Below, piece after piece: positions 24,189 to 34,275 of a stretch of 64,000 nucleotides of DNA. The translations under genes and the position numbers were made by a program. This DNA comes from Demequina soli. GTDB lineage: Bacteria; Actinomycetota; Actinomycetes; Actinomycetales; Demequinaceae. How positions within the stretch are numbered: position 1 is the first letter of the stretch; each line of letters opens with the position of its first letter. Below the pieces are notes generated by a model. It did no database searches and had not been told where the DNA came from. It worked only from the letters and a program-made list of their open reading frames with translations. Location: the NCBI RefSeq assembly GCF_000971195.1, contig NZ_BBLZ01000001.1:248001-312000 (forward strand), given 5' to 3'.

Positions 24189-24223
24189 GGACGATGCGCC
24201 CGTCCCCCGCCCGCGCATCGTCC
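24189..24223. repeat. Inverted decamer pair upstream of pepN
   Basis: GGACGATGCG (24189-24198) and CGCATCGTCC (24214-24223) face each other with a 15-base C-rich loop. They lie between marR and the first pepN, which are in the same direction, so the pair could terminate the marR message. Confidence 0.7.
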
Positions 24224-24275
24224 ACCGGTGGCGAAATCCCGGCCTCCCGCGCGAGGGGCATGGAAGAATCGCGCC

Positions 24276-26876
24276 ATGCCAGGTACCAACCTCACGCGCG
24301 CCGAGGCCGAGGCCCGCGCCGCCATCGTCGCCGTCGACACCTACGCGGTCGACCTCGACCTCACCACGTCGGACACCACCTTCCGTTCGACCTCCACCGT
24401 GCGCTTCTCCGCCACCCCGGGCGAGAGCACGTTCATCGATCTCATCGCGCCGAGCGTCGCGAGCATCACCCTCAACGGCGAGGCGCTCGACCCGGCCACC
24501 CACTTCGCGGACTCGCGCATCGCGCTGCCCGGCCTCGCGGCCGAGAACGAGCTCACCGTCGTCGCCGACTGCGCCTACATGAACACCGGCGAGGGCCTCC
24601 ACCGCTTCGTCGACCCCGAGGACGGCGAGGTGTACCTCTACTCGCAGTTCGAGGTCGCCGACACCCGCCGGGTCTACGCCGTGTTCGAGCAGCCCGACCT
24701 CAAGGCGTCCTTCGCCTTCACGGTGACCGCGCCCGAGCACTGGCACGTGCTGTCCAACTCGCCCGCCACCAAGACGGCCGCCGAGGGCTCGATCACCATC
24801 GCCGGCACCGCGCGCGGCGTCGCCACGTGGGCGTTCGAGCCCACGACGCGCATCCCCTGCTACGTCACCGCGATCGTCGCCGGCCCGTACCACGAGGTCG
24901 AGGGCACCGTGGAGTCCACGAAGGGCACGCTGCAGGCCAACGTCTACTGCCGCAAGGGCCTCGCGCCGTACCTCGACGCGGACGTCATCCTCGACGACAC
25001 CCAGCGGGGCTTCACCTTCTACGAGGAGAAGTTCCAGACGGAGTACCCGTTCGAGAAGTACGACCAGATCTTCGTGCCCGAGTTCAACGCCGGCGCCATG
25101 GAGAACGCGGGCTGCGTGACGTTCCTCGAGGACTACGTGTTCCGCTCCAAGACCGCGCAGGCGCGCGTCGAGCGCCGCACCGTCACCGTGCTGCACGAGC
25201 TCGCGCACATGTGGTTCGGCGACCTGGTCACCATGAAGTGGTGGAACGACCTGTGGCTCAACGAGTCGTTCGCGGAGTTCGCGTCGACCCTCGCGACCGC
25301 CGAGGTCACGCAGTACACCAACTCGTGGGTGACGTTCAACGCGCTCGAGAAGTCGTGGGCGTACCGCCAGGACCAGCTGCCGTCGACGCACCCGATCATG
25401 GCCGACATCAGGGACCTCGAGGACGTCGAGGTCAACTTCGACGGCATCACGTACGCCAAGGGCGCGTCCGTGCTGCGCCAGCTGGTCGCGTGGGTGGGCC
25501 AGGACGAGTTCTTCGCCGGCGTCGCCGAGTACATGCGCAAGCACCACCACGGCAACGCGACGCTCGCCGACCTGCTCGCCGAGCTCGAGAAGGCCTCCGG
25601 CCGCGACCTCTCCGGCTGGTCCGACGTGTGGCTCCAGAAGGCCGGCGTCACCACGCTGCGCCCCGTCATCGCGACGGACGATGCGGGGGTCATCACGTCC
25701 TTCGCCGTCGCCCAAGAGGTGCCCGCCGAGTGGCCGACCCAGCGCCCGCACCGCCTCCGCATCGGCGGCTACGACCTCGCCGTGAACGAGGACGGCGACG
25801 AGGTGCTCGCCCCGACGTTCAGCGTCGAGGTCGACATCGACGGCGAGCTGTCGCCGATCGACGCGCTCGTCGGCGAGCGGCGCCCGGCGCTCATCCTGGT
25901 CAACGACGGCGACCTCGCGTACGCGAAGGTGCGCCTCGACGAGGCGTCGCTCGCGACCGCGGTCGAGCATGTGTCGAAGTTCACCGACCCGCTGGCCCGC
26001 TCGATGGTGCTCGCCGCCGCGTGGGACATGACACGCGACGCCGAGATGCCCGCGCGCCAGTACGCCGACCTGGTGCTGAAGAACATCGGCGCCGAGACGG
26101 AGTCGACGACGGTCATGGTGCTGCTGCGCCAGCTCGCGACCACGCTCGCGCTGTACGTCCACCCGTCGCACACCGACGAGGTGCAGGCGGCCGCGGCCCG
26201 CGAGATCTGGCAGCTCGTCATGGCGGCGGAGCCGGGCTCGGACAGCCAGCTCCAGTTCGTCAAGGCGTTCGCGTCGCTCGCGACCGTCGACTCGATGTTC
26301 GACACCGTGCAGGCGCTGGTCGACGGCAAGCTCCAGCTCGAGGGCCTCACGATCGACACCGACCTGACCTGGGACCTGCTCATCTCGCTGGTCGCGGGCG
26401 GCCGCGCCGGCGACGTCGCGATCGAGCTGCAGCTCAGCAAGGACGCCACCGCGTCGGGCGAGCGGCGCGCCGCGCACGCCCGCGCCGCGGTCGCGACGGC
26501 CGAGGCGAAGCGCGCGGCCTTCGACGTGCTCATCAACGCGGAGAAGGACCTGCCCAACGCGCTCCAGTACGAGACCATCGCGGGCTTCAACCACGCCCAC
26601 GACCTGTCGCTCATCGAGCCGTTCGTCGACGAGTACTTCGACGCGCTGCGCCGCATCTACTCGACCAAGACCAACGAGATCGCCGCGAACCTCATCGAGG
26701 GCCTGTACCCGGTCGAGCTCGCGGGCCGCGTCGCGGACCTGCAGGACAAGGCATTCGCGTGGCTCGAGGCCAACCCCGACGCGCACGACGCGCTCAAGCG
26801 CCTGGTGCGCGAGGGCTCGGACGGCGTGCGCCGCGCCCTGCTCGCGCAGGCCGCGGACCTGGCCTACGGGGGCTGA
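24276..26876 (+). CDS. pepN: Aminopeptidase N (M1 family), first of two tandem copies
   Basis: An 866-residue zinc aminopeptidase that removes N-terminal residues from peptides in the cytoplasm. The M1 features are intact: substrate-anchoring GAMEN (residues 273-277), zinc motif HELAH with H307, E308, H311, and third ligand E330 in LNESFAEF, exactly 18 residues on. The C-terminal ERAP1-like helical domain fills residues 540-866. AAGAAT lies exactly 6 bases before ATG 24276, suggesting a leaderless transcript. A homologue of almost equal length follows. The decamer at 25676-25685 is read as Asp-Asp-Ala. Confidence 0.94.
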   Translation: MPGTNLTRAEAEARAAIVAVDTYAVDLDLTTSDTTFRSTSTVRFSATPGESTFIDLIAPSVASITLNGEALDPATHFADSRIALPGLAAENELTVVADCAYMNTGEGLHRFVDPEDGEVYLYSQFEVADTRRVYAVFEQPDLKASFAFTVTAPEHWHVLSNSPATKTAAEGSITIAGTARGVATWAFEPTTRIPCYVTAIVAGPYHEVEGTVESTKGTLQANVYCRKGLAPYLDADVILDDTQRGFTFYEEKFQTEYPFEKYDQIFVPEFNAGAMENAGCVTFLEDYVFRSKTAQARVERRTVTVLHELAHMWFGDLVTMKWWNDLWLNESFAEFASTLATAEVTQYTNSWVTFNALEKSWAYRQDQLPSTHPIMADIRDLEDVEVNFDGITYAKGASVLRQLVAWVGQDEFFAGVAEYMRKHHHGNATLADLLAELEKASGRDLSGWSDVWLQKAGVTTLRPVIATDDAGVITSFAVAQEVPAEWPTQRPHRLRIGGYDLAVNEDGDEVLAPTFSVEVDIDGELSPIDALVGERRPALILVNDGDLAYAKVRLDEASLATAVEHVSKFTDPLARSMVLAAAWDMTRDAEMPARQYADLVLKNIGAETESTTVMVLLRQLATTLALYVHPSHTDEVQAAAAREIWQLVMAAEPGSDSQLQFVKAFASLATVDSMFDTVQALVDGKLQLEGLTIDTDLTWDLLISLVAGGRAGDVAIELQLSKDATASGERRAAHARAAVATAEAKRAAFDVLINAEKDLPNALQYETIAGFNHAHDLSLIEPFVDEYFDALRRIYSTKTNEIAANLIEGLYPVELAGRVADLQDKAFAWLEANPDAHDALKRLVREGSDGVRRALLAQAADLAYGG

Positions 26877-26896
26877 CACCCCCTCCAGGGCTCGAC

Positions 26897-26932
26897 ACGA
26901 CGGCCGTCGCGGATCTCCGCGGCGGCCGTCGT
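26897..26932. terminator. Terminator between the two pepN genes
   Basis: GACGGCCG-T-CGCGG (26899-26912) pairs with CCGCG-G-CGGCCGTC (26917-26930) over a 4-base loop, with one wobble, and the stem extends two pairs further out. It suggests the two pepN copies are transcribed separately. Confidence 0.65.
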
Positions 26933-26993
26933 CGCGTCCCGGCGGAGGGCGCGCCGGGCCACGCGGACCCCTCACCCCTGCCAGACTTGGCCC

Positions 26994-29588
26994 ATGCCAG
27001 GTCTGAACCTCACCAAGCAGGAGGCGGCCGACCGCTTCGCGATCGTGCCGAGCGCCCGCTACTCCGTGACCCTCGACTTCACCCCCGAGGGCGACACGTT
27101 CCGCTCCGACACCGTCATCGAGTTCCCCGCGATGCCCGGCGCGACCACGTTCATCGAGGCCGTCGCGCCCCGGATCGACCGCATCGAGCTCAACGGCGAG
27201 CCCCTGGACGTCGACGCGCACCGGGACGGCCGCATCGTCCTCACGGACCTCCGGGAGCTCAACACGGTGAGGATCGCCGGCGACTTCGGCTACCGCAACG
27301 ACGGCCAGGGCATCCACCGGTTCATCGACCCCGCCGACGACGAGGTCTACCTCTACAGCCAGTTCGCCGCCAACGACGCCCGCGCCGCGTTCGCGTGCTT
27401 CGACCAGCCCGACATCAAGGGCGAGTTCACGTTCACGGTGACGGTGCCCGACCATTGGGTCGTCGTGTCGAACGCGCCCACCCCCGAGCCCGAGGCCGTC
27501 GACGGCACCGTCCTGGTCGCGGGCGTCGAGCACGGCCGCGCGCGGTGGACCTTCCCCGCCACGGTCCCGATCCCCTGCTACGGCGCCGCCGTGGTGGCCG
27601 GCCCGTACGCGTACCACGAGGGCGTGCTGCACAGCGCGAAGGGCGACCTCGCCGCCCGCGTCTACGGCCGCCCCGCCCTCGAGCAGTCCTTCGACGGCGA
27701 CCGCGTCCTCGAGGACACGCAGAAGGGCCTCGAGCTGTACGAGCGCGTCTTCCAGACCGACTACCCGTACGAGAAGTACGACCAGATCTACGTCCCCCAG
27801 TACAACCTGGGCGCGATGGAGAACATCGGCTGCGTCACCCTGTCCGAGGACCGGCTGCTGTTCCGCGGCCGCCCGACCGCCGCCGAGCTCGAGGAGCGCA
27901 CGGTCGTCGTGCTGCACGAGCTCGCCCACATGTGGTTCGGCAACCTCGTCACCATGAAGTGGTGGGACGACCTGTGGCTCAACGAGTCGTTCGCCGAGTT
28001 CATCGGCACGTGGGCGGCCGCCGAGACGTCCGAGTGGAAGGACGCGTGGGTGACGTTCGCCGCGGACCGCAAGTCGGTCGCGTACGTGCAGGACCAGCTG
28101 CCCACCACGCACGCGATCGTCACCGAGGTGGTCGACACCGAGGCCACCGTCTCGGCGTTCGACATGATCACGTACGCCAAGGGCGCGTCGGCGCTCAAGC
28201 AGCTCGCGCGGTTCGTGGGCGAGGACGCGTTCTTCGGCGGCGTCGCGACCTACCTCGAGCGCCACCACCACGGCAACGCGACGCTCGCGGAGTTCCTCGC
28301 GGAGGTCGAGCGGGCCGCGGGCCGCCCCCTGGACGAGTGGGCCGGGGTGTGGCTCGAGACGCCCGGCGTCACCACGCTGCGCGCGATCGTCGCGGAGGAC
28401 GATGCGGGGGTCCTCACCCGCCTCGCGGTCGCCGAGGACGTGCCGGCCGAGTTCCCCGTCGCGCGCCCGCACAGCGTCGAGATCGCCGGCTACGAGCTCC
28501 GCGACGGCAGCCTGGACCGCGCGTGGACCGTCCCCGCGACCGTGGGCGGCGAGCTCACCGAGATCGAGGGCGCGACGGGCCGGCCCCGCCCGGACCTGCT
28601 GCTCGTCAACGACGGCGACCTCACGTACGCCAAGCTCCACCTCGACGACGTGTCGCTCGCGACCCTCGCGACCGACATCGCCGGCATCGACGACCCGATG
28701 GTCCAGGCCACCGTGCTCGACGCGCTGTGGCACATGACGCGCGACGGCGCCCTGCCGGCCCAGCGCTACATCGAGGCCGTGCTCACGCTGCTGCCGCGCG
28801 TGCGCAACTCCGCGACCGCCGAGTCCCACGTCGCGCTCATGGTGACCGCGCTGCGCCGCTACCTCGCGCCGGAGCTGGTCGCCGCGACCACCGAGGCCGC
28901 CGCCGAGCGCCTGTGGTCCGCCCTCGCCGGCGCCGACCACGGCTCCGACATCCAGCTCCAGCTCCTCAAGGGCTACGCGCAGGTGGCCTCCACGCAGGAG
29001 CAGGCGCTGCGCCTGCGCACCCTGGTCGAGGACACCGCGGAGATCCCGGGCGTCGAGATCGACTCCGACCTCACGTGGGACCTGCTCACGGGCCTCGCGG
29101 CGGCGGGCGGCACCTCGGTCGAGGAGATCGACCACTACGCGTCGCTCGACGTGTCCGCGGCCGGCCAGCGCCGCGCGGCGGGTGCGCGCGCCGCGGTCGC
29201 CACCGCGGAGGCCAAGCGCGCCGCGTGGAACGCGCTCGCGCATCCCGCCGACGGGCCCGCGATCAACGCCGTGCAGTTCGAGCTCGCCGCCGGGTTCGCG
29301 CGGACCGTCGACCCGGCGCTGCTCGCGCCGCTCGTCGACGACGTGCTCGCCGACCTGCGCGGCTACTACGACGCCAACGCCGGCTTCGTCGGCAAGCGGG
29401 TCGCGCGCGCGGTCCTCCCGCTCGAGGTCACGGGCCGCGTCGACGGCCTCGCGGAGCGCCTGGACGCGTGGCTCAAGGACAACGCGGACGCGCCGAGCGT
29501 GCTGCGCAAGGTCGTGGTCGAGGGCCTCGACCACGTGCGCCGCGCGCAGGTCGCGCAGACGGTGAGCCGGATGGCGATCGACGCCTGA
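26994..29588 (+). CDS. pepN: Aminopeptidase N (M1 family), second tandem copy
   Basis: An 864-residue paralogue of the preceding gene, with GAMENIGCVTLSED, zinc motif HELAH (H308, E309, H312) and E331 in LNESFAEF. Both proteins open with MPG-x-NLT and share long identical stretches around the active site, but their C-terminal halves and the first 60 residues differ, so the duplication is not recent. Different peptide preferences are likely. CAGACT lies exactly 6 bases before the ATG. The decamer at 28397-28406 occupies the matching place to the one in the first copy (DDAGV), so it either predates the duplication or was kept. Confidence 0.93.
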   Translation: MPGLNLTKQEAADRFAIVPSARYSVTLDFTPEGDTFRSDTVIEFPAMPGATTFIEAVAPRIDRIELNGEPLDVDAHRDGRIVLTDLRELNTVRIAGDFGYRNDGQGIHRFIDPADDEVYLYSQFAANDARAAFACFDQPDIKGEFTFTVTVPDHWVVVSNAPTPEPEAVDGTVLVAGVEHGRARWTFPATVPIPCYGAAVVAGPYAYHEGVLHSAKGDLAARVYGRPALEQSFDGDRVLEDTQKGLELYERVFQTDYPYEKYDQIYVPQYNLGAMENIGCVTLSEDRLLFRGRPTAAELEERTVVVLHELAHMWFGNLVTMKWWDDLWLNESFAEFIGTWAAAETSEWKDAWVTFAADRKSVAYVQDQLPTTHAIVTEVVDTEATVSAFDMITYAKGASALKQLARFVGEDAFFGGVATYLERHHHGNATLAEFLAEVERAAGRPLDEWAGVWLETPGVTTLRAIVAEDDAGVLTRLAVAEDVPAEFPVARPHSVEIAGYELRDGSLDRAWTVPATVGGELTEIEGATGRPRPDLLLVNDGDLTYAKLHLDDVSLATLATDIAGIDDPMVQATVLDALWHMTRDGALPAQRYIEAVLTLLPRVRNSATAESHVALMVTALRRYLAPELVAATTEAAAERLWSALAGADHGSDIQLQLLKGYAQVASTQEQALRLRTLVEDTAEIPGVEIDSDLTWDLLTGLAAAGGTSVEEIDHYASLDVSAAGQRRAAGARAAVATAEAKRAAWNALAHPADGPAINAVQFELAAGFARTVDPALLAPLVDDVLADLRGYYDANAGFVGKRVARAVLPLEVTGRVDGLAERLDAWLKDNADAPSVLRKVVVEGLDHVRRAQVAQTVSRMAIDA

Positions 29589-29596
29589 CGGGAGCG

Positions 29597-29626
29597 GGGA
29601 CGATACGGTGCGAGCCGCATCGTCCC
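29597..29626. terminator. Decamer-derived hairpin between pepN and malQ
   Basis: GGGACGATACGG (29597-29608) pairs with CCGCATCGTCCC (29615-29626) with one A-C mismatch and a 6-base loop. The right arm is an exact decamer and the left arm is a one-base variant (GATACG). It lies between convergent genes. Confidence 0.65.
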
Positions 29627-29630
29627 TGCC

Positions 29631-31775
29631 TCACCTCCGCGCGTGCTTGATCGCGCGGAACAGCCGGCGCACGCGGGGGTGCTCGAACAGGTCGTCGAGC
29701 AGGACGGGCACGCCGTTGCCGTCGGTGATGGGGATGCACCAGTTCGGGTACTCGGTGTCGGTGCCGGGCATGTTCTGCGCGCGCCGCTCCCCCACCGCGT
29801 CGGTGACCGCGATGCCGGTGAGCAGCGCGGGGCTGTCGAGGACCCAGCGGTGCAGGCCCGCGATGAGGTCCTCCTCGTTGTAGTCCTCGAGGATCCAGCC
29901 GCGCTCGAGCATGACGTCGATGAAGCCGGCGCGTTCGCGCTCGGCCTCGGCCTGCGCATCCTCGATGGTGCCGGTGCCGAGCATGCCCAGCTCGGCGCGC
30001 AGGCGCACGTGCTCGCCCGCGAGGTAGGCGCCCGTCGGCGGCAGGTCGTGCGTGGTGACCGCGGCGAGGGTGTCGGGGCGGTAGTCCTCGGGCAGGCGCG
30101 GGGTGCCGTCGTCGTGGCGCTCGAACCACGTGATGGAGGTGCCGAGCAGGCCTCGCTCGTGGAGGTACTCGCGCACCCACGGCTCGACGGTGCCCAGGTC
30201 CTCGCCGATGACCAGCGCGCCCGCGCGCTCCGCCTCGAGCGCGATGATCCCGATGAGCGCCTCGTGGTCGACGTACACGTACACGCCGTCGACCGGGATG
30301 TGGCCCTGCGGCACCCACCACTGCCGGAACATGCCCAGCACGTGGTCGATCCTCAGCGCGCCCGCGTTGCGCACCGCCGCGCGCACCATGTCGCGGAACG
30401 GCAGGTAGGCGGCGGCCTCGAGGGCGCGCGGCTGCCACGGCGGGATCGACCAGTCCTGGCCGAGCGCGTTGTAGAAGTCCGGCGGCGCGCCCATCGACAT
30501 GCCCTGCGCGAGCACGCGCTGGTACGACCACGCGTCCGCGCCCTCGGGGTGGACGCCCACCGCGAGGTCGATCATCACGCCGATCGACATGCCGGCGCGG
30601 CTCGCGGACGCCTGCGCGTCGGCGAGCTGCTCGTCGCAGATCCACTGCAGCCACGCGTGGTAGAGCACCCTGTCGGCGTGCTCGTCACGCCATGCCGCGA
30701 CGGCGGGCGACGCGGGCGAGTCGAACTCGGCGGGCCAGGGCAGCCCCTTGTGCGCCTCGGCGATCGCGCACCACGTCGCGAAGTTCTCGAGGGCCGCACC
30801 CTCGCGCAGGCAGAAGGCCTCGAAGCGCGCCTCCCGGCCGGCCGACCGGGGCGCGAGGAACACCTCCTCGAGGGCGGCGGACTTGAGGCGCCAGATCGCG
30901 TTGCGGTCGAGCAGGTCGTCCGAGGCGTTGGTCCGCTGCGGCCGCTCCGCCTCCCAGGCCAGCAGCGCGCGCTGCTGGGACGGCAGGTACGCGACCTCGG
31001 GGATGTCCTCGACGCGGATGTACAGCGGCGACATGAAGCGCTTCGAGGTGGGCAGGTACGGCGAGTTGGTGATCGGCGGCACCGGCTCGGTGGCGTGCAG
31101 CGGGTTGATGAGCACGAAGTCGGCGTCGCCGCGCGCCTTGCCCAGCGCGCACAGGTCGGCCAGGTCGGCGAGGTCGCCGATCCCCCACGAGCGCGCGGAG
31201 CGCAGGGAGTACAGCTGGACGGTCAAGCCCCAGGGACGATGCGCGCGCACCTCCGCGGGCACGCTCACCCGGTCGGGGGTGACGACCACGTAGCCGCGGC
31301 CGCGGCTGCCCCTGGTCTCCGCCTCGATGACGTGCCAGCCCAGCGGCAGGTCGCCGGGGATCTCGAACGTCGCGCGGCCCATCGTGCTGGGGCCGATCTC
31401 GCGCGGCGGCACCCAGCGGTCCAGCTGAGCGACGTCACGGTGCTCGCCGGACTCGAGGCGCAGCATCACGGTCACGGGGTCGCCGTCGAGCACGTGGACG
31501 GGGATCTCGCGGGCCTGGCCGGCACGCACCACCGTCACGGAGGGCACGAGCCGCAGCCATTCCTGGTCCTCGAGGGTCTCGAGCGTCCGCTCGCACGCGA
31601 GGTCCGACGAGGCGTCGAGGCCCATCGCCGTGAGCGCGGCGCGGATCGCGGCGGCGGAGCACTCCACCTGGGTTCCGTCGATCGCGAAGTACTCGACGGA
31701 CACCCCGCACGCTCGAGCGAGCGCGACCAGGGCCTCCGACGGGGCCTCACGCTCGATCTCGGGCGCATCGATCAC
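29631..31775 (-). CDS. malQ: 4-alpha-glucanotransferase (amylomaltase, GH77)
   Basis: A 714-residue GH77 enzyme that transfers alpha-1,4-glucan chains between maltodextrins. An N-terminal beta-rich extension of about 160 residues, usual for actinobacterial MalQ, precedes the barrel. Motifs include [25 protein letters not shown], the nucleophile region [15 protein letters not shown], the acid/base IGEDLGTV and [10 protein letters not shown]. Start is GTG 31775 with AGGA 8 bases before it. A decamer at 31234-31243 falls in the frame His-Arg-Pro, an exception to the usual two readings. Confidence 0.94.
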   Translation of the reverse strand: MIDAPEIEREAPSEALVALARACGVSVEYFAIDGTQVECSAAAIRAALTAMGLDASSDLACERTLETLEDQEWLRLVPSVTVVRAGQAREIPVHVLDGDPVTVMLRLESGEHRDVAQLDRWVPPREIGPSTMGRATFEIPGDLPLGWHVIEAETRGSRGRGYVVVTPDRVSVPAEVRAHRPWGLTVQLYSLRSARSWGIGDLADLADLCALGKARGDADFVLINPLHATEPVPPITNSPYLPTSKRFMSPLYIRVEDIPEVAYLPSQQRALLAWEAERPQRTNASDDLLDRNAIWRLKSAALEEVFLAPRSAGREARFEAFCLREGAALENFATWCAIAEAHKGLPWPAEFDSPASPAVAAWRDEHADRVLYHAWLQWICDEQLADAQASASRAGMSIGVMIDLAVGVHPEGADAWSYQRVLAQGMSMGAPPDFYNALGQDWSIPPWQPRALEAAAYLPFRDMVRAAVRNAGALRIDHVLGMFRQWWVPQGHIPVDGVYVYVDHEALIGIIALEAERAGALVIGEDLGTVEPWVREYLHERGLLGTSITWFERHDDGTPRLPEDYRPDTLAAVTTHDLPPTGAYLAGEHVRLRAELGMLGTGTIEDAQAEAERERAGFIDVMLERGWILEDYNEEDLIAGLHRWVLDSPALLTGIAVTDAVGERRAQNMPGTDTEYPNWCIPITDGNGVPVLLDDLFEHPRVRRLFRAIKHARR

Positions 31776-31827
31776 AGTGTCATCCTGCCAGATGCGAGGT
31801 GGTATAGGAGGGACGCCGCGCGCCCTT

Positions 31828-31833
31828 TACCCT
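31828..31833 (+). promoter_or_regulatory. Leaderless -10 box of the mscS operon
   Basis: TACCCT is followed by GGTGCA and ATG, so the hexamer ends exactly 6 bases before the start codon. There is no ribosome site in the gap. Confidence 0.55.
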
Positions 31834-31839
31834 GGTGCA

Positions 31840-32925
31840 ATGCTCCGGTTCGCCGCCACCCCCGCACCGACCCCCTCGCTCGAGGGCACCGCGAAGGACC
31901 TCAACGACACGTGGTCGCAGCTCACGTCGGGACGCAACGGCCAGCTCATCGGGCTCGGGATCGCCATCCTGCTCCTGGTGATCGCGTGGTTCGTGGGCCG
32001 CGCCCTGATCCGCGGCATCACGCTGGGGATCGAGCGCGGCACCCCGCTCGACGGGCGCGCGCGTCGCGCGCTGCGCAAGGCGAAGATCCCCGTCGCCGAG
32101 CCCCCGACCATGGAGCTGCGGCTCGAGGCGGAGCGCCGCCGGCAGCGCGCCCACACCATCCAACGCGTGCTCAACTCGACGCTCGCCATCGTCCTGATCG
32201 CGGTCGGCGTGACCACGGTGCTGTCCGTGATCGGCATCCCCGTGGGACCGATGCTCGCGTCGGCCGGCATCGCGGGCGTGGCGCTCGGCTTCGGCGCGCA
32301 GTCGCTGGTCAAGGACGTCCTCAGCGGCGTGTTCATGCTGCTCGAGGACCAGTACGGCGTCGGCGATGTGGTCAACCTCGGCGAGGCGACCGGCACCGTC
32401 GAGGAGATCGGGCTGCGGTGCACGCGGCTGCGCTCGCTCGACGGCACCGTCTGGTACGTCCCCAACGGCGAGATCACCCGCGTGGGCAACATGACGCGCC
32501 TGTGGTCGCGCGCGCTCGTCGAGGTGCGCTTCGCGTACGACACCGACATCGAGGCCGCGCGCCAGGCGATGCTCGACTCCGTCGCGGCCGCCCGCACGGA
32601 CTCGAAGAAGGTCGCGGCCGCGATCCTCGGCGACGCCGAGGTGGCCGGCATCGAGTCGCTCGAGTACAACGCCGTGATGCTGCGCCTGCTGGTGCAGACC
32701 AACCCCTCCACGCAGTGGGACGTGCAGCGCGTGCTGCGCCGCGAGATGCGCCGCATCTTCGCCGAGCGCGGCATCGAGCTCGCCGTCCCAGGCGAGGCCA
32801 TGGTGGTCGACAGCCGCCCGCCCGCCCGCGCGATGCGCGACGTCGCGCGCCCCACCGACGACGACCTGCCCGCCGACAGCGACGGGCGCCCCCTTCCCCC
32901 CGAGAACGACGAGGACGACGAGTGA
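31840..32925 (+). CDS. mscS: Small-conductance mechanosensitive channel (MscS family)
   Basis: A 361-residue membrane channel that opens under hypo-osmotic stress. Helix 1 is [18 protein letters not shown], a polar charged linker follows, then a second helix and the pore helix [39 protein letters not shown], the most conserved MscS region. The beta domain and C-terminal alpha/beta domain follow, ending in an acidic tail (ENDEDDE). First gene of a three-gene operon: its stop overlaps the globin GTG (GTGA). Confidence 0.92.
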   Translation: MLRFAATPAPTPSLEGTAKDLNDTWSQLTSGRNGQLIGLGIAILLLVIAWFVGRALIRGITLGIERGTPLDGRARRALRKAKIPVAEPPTMELRLEAERRRQRAHTIQRVLNSTLAIVLIAVGVTTVLSVIGIPVGPMLASAGIAGVALGFGAQSLVKDVLSGVFMLLEDQYGVGDVVNLGEATGTVEEIGLRCTRLRSLDGTVWYVPNGEITRVGNMTRLWSRALVEVRFAYDTDIEAARQAMLDSVAAARTDSKKVAAAILGDAEVAGIESLEYNAVMLRLLVQTNPSTQWDVQRVLRREMRRIFAERGIELAVPGEAMVVDSRPPARAMRDVARPTDDDLPADSDGRPLPPENDEDDE

Positions 32926-33359
32926 CCACTCCCGGCATGAGCGTGGGCGCCGGGCCCGCGCAGGACCAGGGCCAGAGCCTCTACGACGCGGTCGGCGGCC
33001 ACGCGACCTTCGAGGCGATCGTGCGCGACTTCTACGCGGGCGTCGCCGACGACCCGGTGCTGTGGCCCATGTACCCCCACGACGACATGGAGGGCGCCGT
33101 CGAGCGCCTCACGATGTTCCTCGAGCAGTACTGGGGCGGCCCCACGACGTACTCCGAGCGCCGCGGCCACCCGCGCCTGCGGATGCGGCATCAGCCGTTC
33201 CGCGTCAACCCCGACGCGCGCGACCGGTGGATCGCGCACATGCGCGAGGCCGTCGCCCGGCGCAACCTGGCCCCGCTGCACGCGGTGACCCTCATGGACT
33301 ACCTCGAGCGCGCCGCGCACTCGATGGTCAACACGTTCGACGCCACCGAGGAGGCCTGA
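32922..33359 (+). CDS. glbO: Group II truncated hemoglobin (trHbO)
   Basis: A 145-residue globin. [33 protein letters not shown] covers helices [30 protein letters not shown] holds the distal region and the proximal His of HQPF, and [11 protein letters not shown] carries the group II Trp at G8. Such proteins bind oxygen tightly and protect against peroxide or nitrosative stress, sometimes with membrane partners. GTG 32922 overlaps the mscS stop by translational coupling; ATG 32937 is a weaker alternative without a ribosome site. Confidence 0.92.
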   Translation: MTTPGMSVGAGPAQDQGQSLYDAVGGHATFEAIVRDFYAGVADDPVLWPMYPHDDMEGAVERLTMFLEQYWGGPTTYSERRGHPRLRMRHQPFRVNPDARDRWIAHMREAVARRNLAPLHAVTLMDYLERAAHSMVNTFDATEEA

Positions 33360-34231
33360 TGTCCGTGACCGAGGATGCCTGGGCGGATCCCGCCGTCACC
33401 GCAGGCCTGGCGGCGCTCACGCTGCGCCGCGACGGCGACACGAGCTTCGAGGGCGACTCGATGCCGATGCCCGGCGGCCGCGTGTTCGGCGGCCAGGTGC
33501 TCGCGCAGGCGCTGCTCGCCGCGGGCGCCACCGTCGAGGACGACCGTTTCGCGCACTCGCTGCACGGCTACTTCCTGCGCGCCGGCGACGCGTCGAAGCC
33601 CATCCAGTTCGAGGTCGAGGTGCTGCGCGACGGCCGCTCGTTCTCCGCGCGACGCACGCACGCGCTCCAGGAAGGGCGCCCGATCCTGTCGATGATCGCG
33701 TCGTTCCAGGTCGAGCAGGAGGGGCCCGAGCACGCGGTGCGCATGCCCGAGGTGCCCGGCCCCGACAGCGTCCGCTCGGGCGTCGAGATCCTCGCGCCGT
33801 TCCGGGGCGTCCCGGCCGCCGACTTCTGGCTCACCGAGGCGCCGTTCGACGTGCGCCACGTGGAGGGGTCGCTGTTCCTCGGGCCCGACAAGCGCCCGAA
33901 GCAGTACCAGACGGCGTGGATGCGCCTGCGCCGGCCGATCGAGGGCTCGGACCTGCTCCACCGCGCGCTGCTCGCGTTCGGCTCCGACCAGGTGATGCTC
34001 GAGCCGCTGCTGCGCCGCCACGGCGCCTCGTGGGTCACGCCGGACATCTCCTTCGCGAGCCTCGACCACGCGATGTGGTGGCACCGGCCGGCGCGCGCCG
34101 ACGAGTGGCTGCTCTTCGTCCAGGACTCCCCGACCGCCCAGGGCGGACGGGGCCTCACGGGCACGTGGATCTTCTCGGAGGACGGCCGCCTCGTCGCGTC
34201 CGCCGCCCAGGAGGGCATGATCCGGCTCTAG
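33359..34231 (+). CDS. tesB: Acyl-CoA thioesterase II
   Basis: A 290-residue double hotdog thioesterase that hydrolyses acyl-CoA to free fatty acid and CoA. FGGQVLAQALLAAG and HSLHGYFLRAGDASKPI mark the N-terminal hotdog; the C-terminal hotdog holds SFASLDHAMWWHRP and LFVQDSPTAQGGRGL, including the Asp and Gln/Thr region of the TesB active site. Its ATG overlaps the globin stop (TGATG). Third and last gene of the mscS-glbO-tesB operon. Confidence 0.93.
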   Translation: MSVTEDAWADPAVTAGLAALTLRRDGDTSFEGDSMPMPGGRVFGGQVLAQALLAAGATVEDDRFAHSLHGYFLRAGDASKPIQFEVEVLRDGRSFSARRTHALQEGRPILSMIASFQVEQEGPEHAVRMPEVPGPDSVRSGVEILAPFRGVPAADFWLTEAPFDVRHVEGSLFLGPDKRPKQYQTAWMRLRRPIEGSDLLHRALLAFGSDQVMLEPLLRRHGASWVTPDISFASLDHAMWWHRPARADEWLLFVQDSPTAQGGRGLTGTWIFSEDGRLVASAAQEGMIRL

Positions 34232-34248
34232 AAAGGCCGCCTTGCCAG

Positions 34249-34275
34249 GGACGATGCGCCGCGCGCGCATCGTCC
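34249..34275 (+). terminator. Inverted decamer pair acting as terminator of mscS-glbO-tesB
   Basis: GGACGATGCGC (34249-34259) and GCGCATCGTCC (34265-34275) form a perfect 11-bp stem with a 5-base loop, followed directly by TTTG. It is the closest thing to a classic intrinsic terminator built from two facing decamers. Confidence 0.75.

Noticed and set aside
24104-29650. Very long open frames on both strands over the pepN pair (1848 and 1808 codons).
   Set aside because: They are low-complexity Arg/Ala/Gly-rich translations of the wrong frames of two real M1 peptidase genes, a usual result of high GC content.
29643-33359. A 1238-codon plus-strand frame covering the malQ region and ending in the globin.
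   Set aside because: Its last 140 residues are the real globin in frame; everything before is antisense to malQ or out of frame with mscS.
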